This document shows positions 10,601-19,600 of a DNA stretch of 64,000 nucleotides, in pieces. Source of the DNA: Microglena sp. YARC. Taxonomy: Eukaryota; Chlorophyta; Chlorophyceae; Chlamydomonadales; Chlamydomonadaceae. Position numbers and translations under genes: made by a program. The notes under the pieces were generated by a model, which made no database searches, was not told where the DNA came from, and saw nothing but the letters and a program-made list of their open reading frames with translations. The stretch spans positions 34,789,500 to 34,853,499 of the forward strand of contig CM039463.1 of assembly GCA_022414725.1 (NCBI GenBank). The letters run 5' to 3'. Numbering within the stretch: position 1 is the stretch's first letter; each line of letters opens with the position of its first letter.

Positions 10601-13600
10601 AAACATCTAAGTACACTACCCCATGCAACCAGCCCCACACGAGCACGCACCCCATCCAACAGCTAAGTACACTGCCCCATGCAACCAGCCCCACACGAGC
10701 ACGCACCCCATCAAACAGCTAAGTACACTACCCCATGCAACCAGCCCCACACGAGCACGCACCACATCCAACAGCTAAGTACGCTGCCCCGTGCATTAAG
10801 CCCCACAAGAGCACGCATCCCATCCAACAGCTAAGTACACTGCCCTGTGCAACAAGCTCAACACGAGCACGCACCCAATCCAACAGCTAAGTACACTGCC
10901 CCATGCAACCAGCCCCACACGAGCACGCACCCCATCCAGCAGCTAAGTACACTACCCCATGCAACCAGCCCCACACGAGCACGCACCCCATCCAGTAGCT
11001 AAGTACACTACCCCATGCAAACAGCCCCACACGAGCACGCACCCCATCCAGCAGCTAAGTGCACTACCCCATGCAACCAGCCCCACACGAGCACGCACCC
11101 CATCCAGCAGCTAAGTACACTACCCCATGCAAACAGCCCCACACGAGCACGCACCCCATCCAGCAGCTAAGTACACTACCCCATGCAACCAGCCCCACAC
11201 GAGCACGCACCCCATCCAGAAGCTAAGTACACTGCCCCATGCAAACAGCCCCACACAAGCACACACCCCATCCAGCAGCTAAGTACACTGCCCCATGCAA
11301 CCAGCCCCACACGAGCACACCCCCCATCTAGCAGCTAAGTACACTACCTTATGCAATCAGCCCCACACGAGCACGCACCCCATCTAGCAGCTAAATACAC
11401 TGCCCCGTGCATTAAGCCCCACACGAGCACGCTACCCATCCAGCAGCTAAGTACACTACCCCATGCAACCAGCCCCACACGAGCACGCACCCCATCCAGC
11501 AGCTAAGTACACTGCCCCATGCAACCAGCCCCACACAAGCACACACCCCATCCAGCAGCTAAGTACACTGCCCCATGCAACCAGCCCCACACGAGCACAC
11601 CCCCCATCTAGCAGCTAAGTACACTACCCCATGCAATCAGCCCCACACGAGCACGCACCCCATCTAACAGCTAAATACACTGCCCCGTGCATTAAGCCCC
11701 ACACGAGCACGCACCCCATCCAACAGCTGGGTACACTGCCCTGTGCAACCAGCCCCACACGAGCACGCACCCCATCCAACAGCTAAGTACACTACCTTAT
11801 GCAACCAGCCCCACACGAGCACGCACCCCATCCAGCAGCTAAGTACACTACCGCAGGCAACCAGCCCCACACGAGCACGCACCCCATCCAGCAGCTAAGT
11901 AAATTACCCCATGAAACCAGCCCCACACGAGCACGCACCCCATCCAACAGCTAAGTACACTACCCCATGCAACCAGCCCCAAACGAGCACGCACCACATC
12001 CAGCAGCTAAATACACTACCCCATGCAACCAGCCCCACACGAGCACGCACCCCATCCAGCAGCTAAGTACACTACACCATGCAACCAGCCCCACACGAGC
12101 ACGCACCCCATCCAGCAGCTAAGTACACTGCCCCATGCAACCAGCCCCACACGAGCACGCACCCCATCCAACAGCTAAGTACACTGCCCCATGCAACCAG
12201 CCCCACACGAGCACGCACCCCATCAAACAGCTAAGTACACTGCCCCATGCAACCAGCCCCAAACGAGCACGCACCCCATCAAACAGCTAAGTACACTACC
12301 CCATGCAACCAGCCCCACACGAGCACGCACCCCATCCAACAGCTAAGTACACTGCCCCGTGCATTAAGCCCCACATGAGAACGCATCCCATCCAACAGCT
12401 AAGTACACTGCCCTGTGCAACCAGCCCCACACGAGCACGCACCCCATCCAACAGCTAAGTACACTGCCCCATGCAACCAGCCCCACACGAGCACGCACCC
12501 CATCCAGCAGCTAAGTACACTACCCCATGCAACCAGCCCCACACTAGCACGCATCCCATCCAACAGCTAAGTTCACTACCCCATGCAACCAGCCCCACAC
12601 GAGCACGCACCCCATCCAGCAGCTAAGTACACTACCCCATGCAAACAGCCCCACACGAGCACGCACCCCATCCAGCAGCTAAGTACACTGCCCCATGCAA
12701 CCAGCCCCAAACGAGCACGCACCCCATCCAGCAGCTAAGTACACTACCCCATGCAACCAGCCCCACACGAGCACGCACCCCATCCAGCAGCTAAGTACAC
12801 TACCCCATGCAACCAGCCCCACACGAGCACGCACCCCATCCAACAGCTAAGTACACTACCCCATGCAACCAGCCCCACACGAGCACGCACCCCATCCAGC
12901 AGCTAAGTACACTACCCCATGCAACCAGCCCCACACGAGCACGCACCCCATCCAGCAGCTAAGTACACTGCCCCATGCAACCGGCCCCACACAAGCACAC
13001 ACCCCATCCAGCAGCTAAATACACTGCCCCATGCAACCAGCCCCACACGAGCACGCACCCCATCAAACAGCTAAGTACACTACCCCATGCAACCAGCCCC
13101 ACACAAGCACACACACCATCCAACAGCTAAGTACACTGCCCTGTGCATTAAGCCCCACACGAGCACGCACCCCATCCAACAGCTAAGTACACTGCCCCAT
13201 GCAACCAGCCCCACACGAGCACGCACCCCATCCAGCAGCTAAGTACACTACCCCATGCAACCAGCTCCACACGAGCACGCACCCCATCCAGCAGCTAAGT
13301 ACACTACCCCATGCAACCAGCCCCACACGAGCACGCACCCCATCCAGCAGCTAAGTACACTGCCCCATGCAACCAGCCCCACACGAGCACGCACCCCATC
13401 CAGCAGCTAAGTACACTACCCCATGCAACCAGCCCCACACGAGCACGCACCCCATCCAGCAGCTAAGTACACTGCCCCGTGCATTAAGCCCCACACGAGC
13501 ACGCACCCCATCCAACAGCTAAGTACACTGCCCTGTGCAACAAGCCCCACACGAGCACGCACCCCATCCAACAGCTAAGTACACTGCCCTGTGCAACAAG

Positions 13601-16586
13601 CCCCACACGAGCATGCACCCCATCCAACAGCTAAGTACACTGCCTTGTGCAACAATCCCCACACGAGCACGCACCCCATCCAACAGCTAAGTACACTGCA
13701 GTGGCAGCCATGTTGCTGGTCTTCACCACCGCCAGCATGTTGTCCGCAGATCGGTCCTGCATTTCCGTCATGATAGGGTGGATGGAGTAATGGCACACAA
13801 ACGCGCCTAGGATGACCGCACTGGCTCCCAGCAGGTCTGCGGCCAGAGCAACGAAGTGGCTTTTCCTACACAGACCCACTAGACTTGCCTCGTCTAGCAA
13901 GAAGCTGAAGAATTCCGGGGGGCTTCGGGCGGACTTGGTGCAAAGGGCCCTCCTGATAAAAGGATCTGATCTGCATGCGTGTAAGGGGCAGGGCAGAAGG
14001 CATGGGATGGGGGGGAGGGGGGGGGGCTTTCTTCATGGGACAAGTGGCGGTGGTTGGGTGGGTGGGAGGGTGGTTGGGTGCGTGGGGGGGCTTTATTCAT
14101 GGCGCAGTTGGCGGCGGGTGGATGTGTGTGTAGGGCGGGGGGGGGGGGGGGGGGGGGGGCTCGGTGCCACGGCCCTCCTGATAAAAGGATCTGATCTGCA
14201 TGAGTGTGAGGGGCAGGGCAGAAGGCATGGGAGGGGGAGGGCTTGTTACCCACCCACCCTCCTAACCCCCCCCCACACCCAAGCCCCAAAATAAACATCT
14301 CATCCACTCCCCACCACCCCACATCCAACTTCCGGTATAATAACGTCAATGAGCTGCACTCAATGGGGGTAGCTTGTCACACCCATACACCGCATACCCA
14401 CCCACACACACTCAAGCATCCACATAAACATCCCACCCACTCCCCACCACCCCATGTCCACCTGCCTGTCTTAGAACGTCAATGAGCTGCACTCAATGGG
14501 TAGCTTGACACACATACACACCCCTCCTACCCACCCAATCGCCTACACATACACCCACCTACCCACCCAAGCACCAGCCCACCCAAACCCACCTAATCAC
14601 CCACATATACATCCCACCCACTCCCCACCACCCCGTAACCACCTGCAAGTCTTATAACGGCAATGAACTGCACCCATCAAGGTAGCTTGGCACACACTCA
14701 CCCCTCATACCCACCCAATCGCCTACACATACACCCCACCTACCCACCCACACCTATCTAATCACCCACATATACATAGAGAACAGCAACTAATACAAGT
14801 GTTTGAAAAAAAAAAATTAACTAACATTATTATAGAGTCACAATAATATTAGTTTTTCAAATAAATTCGAAATTCTGGTGAGGCGGCTCGTCTGACTAAT
14901 ATTATATAATATTATTTTTTCACTAATATTATATAACATAGCCGACCCCTACATATACATCCCACCCACTCCCCACCACCCCACAACCACCTGCCTGTAT
15001 AATAACGTCAATGAGCCGCACTCAATGGGGGTAGCTTGTCACGCACACACACCTCACACCCACCCAAGCACCCACACTTACACCCCACCTACCCACTCAC
15101 ACACACCCAGGCACCCACATACACATCCCACCCACTCCCCACCACCCCATACCCACCTGCCTGTCTTAGAACGTCAATGAACTGCACCCATCAAGGTAGC
15201 TTGTCACACATACACCTTTCCTACCCACCCACACCCACCCAATCACCCACGTATACATCCCACCCGCTCCCCACCACCCCATACCCACCTGCATGCCTTA
15301 CAACGTCAATGAACTGCACCCATCAAGGTAGCTTGCCACACACATACACCTCTCCTACCCACCCACACCCACCCAATCACCCACGTAGACATCCCACCCA
15401 CTCCCCACAACCCCACAACCACCTGCCCGCCTGATAGCATCAATGAACTGAACTCACTGGGTAGCTTGCAACACGCATACACCCCACATAACTAACCACA
15501 CCCAGCTAACTAACCACACCCACCCAATCACATACACCTACATCCCACCACATACACCCATTGAACCAGCGCCAATGCCTGCATTTGTTTTTTGCGTGGG
15601 CTTTTTCTCATGTTTTTTTCAGCCGCATGGGGTTCTAGAATCCACTACGAGATAATCATGTTATGCTCCTCACATAAATTTGGCCTTGTAACATTGAATT
15701 GTAGACCACACAGACTTACCTTCTACTAGATAGGCAACAAAGTTGTGTGTGCGTTGGCCATTGAACCAGCGCCAATGCCTGCATTTGTTTTTTGCTTGGG
15801 CTTTTTCTCATGTTTTTTCCAGCCGCATGGGGTCCTAGAATCCACTACGAGATAACCCTGTTATGCTCCTCACATCCATTTGGCCTTGTGTCATTGAATT
15901 GAAGACCACACAGACTAACCTTCTACTGGGGAGGCAGCAAACTTGCGTGTGCAGTGGCCATTGAACCAGCGCGAATGCCTGGATTTGTTTTTCTGCATGG
16001 TTTGTTTTCGCGTTTTTCTCATTTTTCCGCATGTTTTATGCTGCATAGGGTTCTAGAATCCACTACGAGATAACCCTGTTATGCTCCTCACATAAATGCG
16101 ACCTTGCAACATTGAATTGAGCGCCACACGGACTTACCTTCTACTGGGGACGCAACGAACTTGCGTGAGCGTTGGACATTAAACCAGCGCCAATGCCTGG
16201 CGGGCGGGGGACTTGGTTCAGGCGGCGGTGCTGGAGGCGGCACCCCAGGCTGCTGAGGATTCTGCAACAACCGGTCTATTAGCTCCTCCACCATTTGCAT
16301 TCTAGAGGGGAGGGCGGGGAGGGCGGGCTAGGGGGGCCTGTGGGGGAGGGATCACGATTTTCAAGCTCTCTATCAAGTGGTGGTTGTGATGCGCCCACAC
16401 GTAGCTATGGTAGCTGTGGTGTACGGGAGGGGGGCAGTCCATCTGGGGGAAGACGTTGAGTCCTTGCACCATTCCGCGGGAGGTGGCTAGGAGAGCCAGC
16501 AATATGGTGGACAGTGCGAAGGCCACCGCCAGGACCAGTCCCAGGATACTGCTGTTGCGTAGGGAGGCGAGTCGCCTGGGGGGGGG

Positions 16587-16632
<46 letters not shown>

Positions 16633-19600
16633 GACGGTGGTATATGCCAACCGATTCCCGGACTCCAATCCAAACCCAAACCCAAACCCTATCCCAACCA
16701 ATTCCCAAACTACATCCCAAACCCAAACCCTATCCCAACCAATTCCCGAACTCCAAACCCAACCCAGACCCTAACCCAAACCCTAACCCGAACCATATCC
16801 CAACAAATTCCCAAACTAAATACCCAACCCTAACCCAAACCCTATCCCAACCAATTCCGGAACTCCAACCCTAACCCCAATCATAACCCAAACCCTATCC
16901 CAGCCGTGTACCGAACTTCAACCCCCAACCCAACCCAAATCCTAACCCTACTCTCCCCCCCCATATGTTTAGTCTCCTCCCATCTCGCTCCCACCCAGGA
17001 AAATTAATGGCCTTGGGAACATATGGAACATAACATACAAAAGGAAAACAAACAGGACAAGTTCTAAGCAGCGTCGCCTGCGACGCTAAAAAATGGTGGA
17101 GAGTGATCGCGAGGGAGCGACAGGTGACCTATCACTGACCCCATACGGCAAATAAACGGCCTTGGGTTTGCCTAGACTCACTTCTGCAAGCATAGAGGCG
17201 TCATAAACACAAGCACGATGACAAAAACAAAAACCTAGACACACTTTTTCCTGGTAATATTTTTTTTACTGCCGAAGACGGCGGGAGGCAAATTGCTGGC
17301 TGAAGCTATGCAACCAAGTTCAAGTTCAAGTTCTAGACTCACTTCTGCAAGCATAGAGGCGTCATAAACACAAGCACGATGACAAAAAATAAAAACCTAG
17401 ACACACTTTTCCTGGTAATAATGTTTTTACTGCCGAAGACGGCGGGAGGCAAATTTCTGGCTGAAGCTATGTAACCAAGTTCAAGTTCAAGTTCTAGACT
17501 CACGTCTGCAAGCATAGAGGCGTCATAAACACAAGCACGATGACAAAAAATAAAAACCTAGACACACTTTTCCTGGTAATAATGTTTTTACTGCCGAAGA
17601 CGGCGGGAGGCAAATTTCTGGCTGAAGCTATGTAACCAAGTTCAAGTTCAAGTTCTAGACTCACGTCTGCAAGCATAGAGGCATCATAAACACAAGCACG
17701 ATGACAAAAACAAAAACCTAGACACGCTATTTCCTGGTAATAATTGTTTTACTGCCGAAGACAGCGGGAGGCAAATTGCTGGCTGAAGCTATGCAACCAA
17801 GTTCAAGTTCAAGTTCTAGACTCACGTCTGCAAGCATAGAGGCATCATAAACACAAGCACGATGACAAAAACAAAAACCTAGACACGCTATTTCCTGGTA
17901 ATAATTGTTTTACTGCCGAAGACAGCGGGAGGCAAATTGCTGGCTGAAGCTATGCAACCAAGTTCAAGTTCAAGTTCTAGACTCACGTCTGCAAGCATAG
18001 AGGCATCATAAACACAAGCACGATGACAAAAACAAAAACCTAGACACACTTTTCCTGGTAATAATGTTTTTACTGCCGAAGACGACGGGAAGCAAATTGC
18101 TGGCTGAAGCTATGTAACGAAGTTCAAGTTCAAGTTCTAGACTCACTTCTGCAAGCATAGAGGCGTCATGAACACAAGCACGATGACCAGCAGCACCACC
18201 CAACGATGCATGAGCAAGGGAGCATTCCCATCATTGATCCCATTGCTGCTAAAACCCCAGAGCAGGAAGAGGCCTCCGTCTGGGCTGTCCTGGCCGCCCA
18301 CAAGAATGTCCGCGGTCATGATCAGGCAAGCTGTCATGCCACCTGAGAGGGAGCGAGTCAAGGGCGTGTGTGTGTGTGGAGGGGGGGTGTTTCTCTAAAA
18401 ATAATTAAGGCAGACGGTCAAGGGGACCAGGAAGAGGCCTCTGTCTGGGCTGTCCTAGCCACCCACAAGAATGCCCGCCGTCATGATCAGGCAAGCTGTC
18501 ATGCCACCTGAGAGGGAGCGAGTCAAGGGCGTGTGTGTGTGTGGAGGGGGGAGGGGGGGGGGGGGGGGGGTGTTCTATATATTTTTTTAAGGCAGGCGGT
18601 CAAAGGGACCAGGAAGAGGCCTCCGTCTGGGCTGTCCTGGCCACCCACAAGAATGTCCGCGGTCATGATCAGGCAAGCTGTCATGCCACCTGAGAGGGAG
18701 CGAGTCAAGGGCATGTGTGTGTGGGGGGGTGGGTGGGGGGGGGTGGGGGGAGTGTTTCTCTAAAAACAATTAAGGCAGACGGTCAAGGGACCAGGAAGAG
18801 GCCTCTGTCTGGGCTGTCCTAGCCACCCACAAGAATGCCCGCCGTCATGATCAGGCAAGCTGTCATGCCACCTGAGAGGGAGCGAGTCAAGGGCGTGTGT
18901 GTGTGGGGAGGGGGGGGGGGGGGGAGTGCTTCTATATATTTTTTTAAAGCAGGCGGTCAAAGGGGACCAGGAAGAGGCCTCCGTCTGGGCTGTCTTGACC
19001 ACCTACAAGAATGTCAGAGGTCATGATCAGGCTAGCTGTCATGCTACCTGAAAGGGAGTGACTCAAGGGCATGTGTGGGGAGACGTGAGTGTTTCTATGT
19101 CAGGCCCTCCCCAAGCGAGTCAAGGGCGTGAGAATACACGGGGGGGGGGGGGGGGGGGGGCTGAACACCGGGGCCTGAGCACAAGGGCGTGAGTATACAC
19201 AGGAGGGGGGGGGGGGGGGGGGGGCTGAACACCGGGGCCTGAGTACAAGGGCGTGAGTATGCACAGGGGGGGCCTGAACGCAGGGGCCTGAACGCAAGGG
19301 CGTGAGTATACACAGGGGGGAGGAGGGGGGGGGGGGGGGGGGGGGGTCTGAACCCGTAAAATGGCCTTCTGGACCCCATCCTTGAAAGGAGATAAATCCC
19401 TGAAATCTATGAAAAGACCCCCTATCTGAAACAAAAAAGCTATGCTCTACTCCCAATGAAACGCGATTTGTAGCCTGCGATCTGCGCATGTGCCTTTTCA
19501 ACATGCAGGAAAACACACGGCAACATACACAAGGGGGGGGGGGGGGAGGGGCTGAACCCCCTAAAATGACCTTCTGGCCCCCATCCTTGAAAGGAGCCTA

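Noticed and set aside
8300..13674. CRISPR-like array
   Set aside because: Units are directly tandem without unique spacers, and the DNA is eukaryotic.
8423..13900. Open frames of 70-107 codons through the 56-bp array
   Set aside because: They are periodic translations of the minisatellite; only the first VYLAVGWG belongs to a protein.
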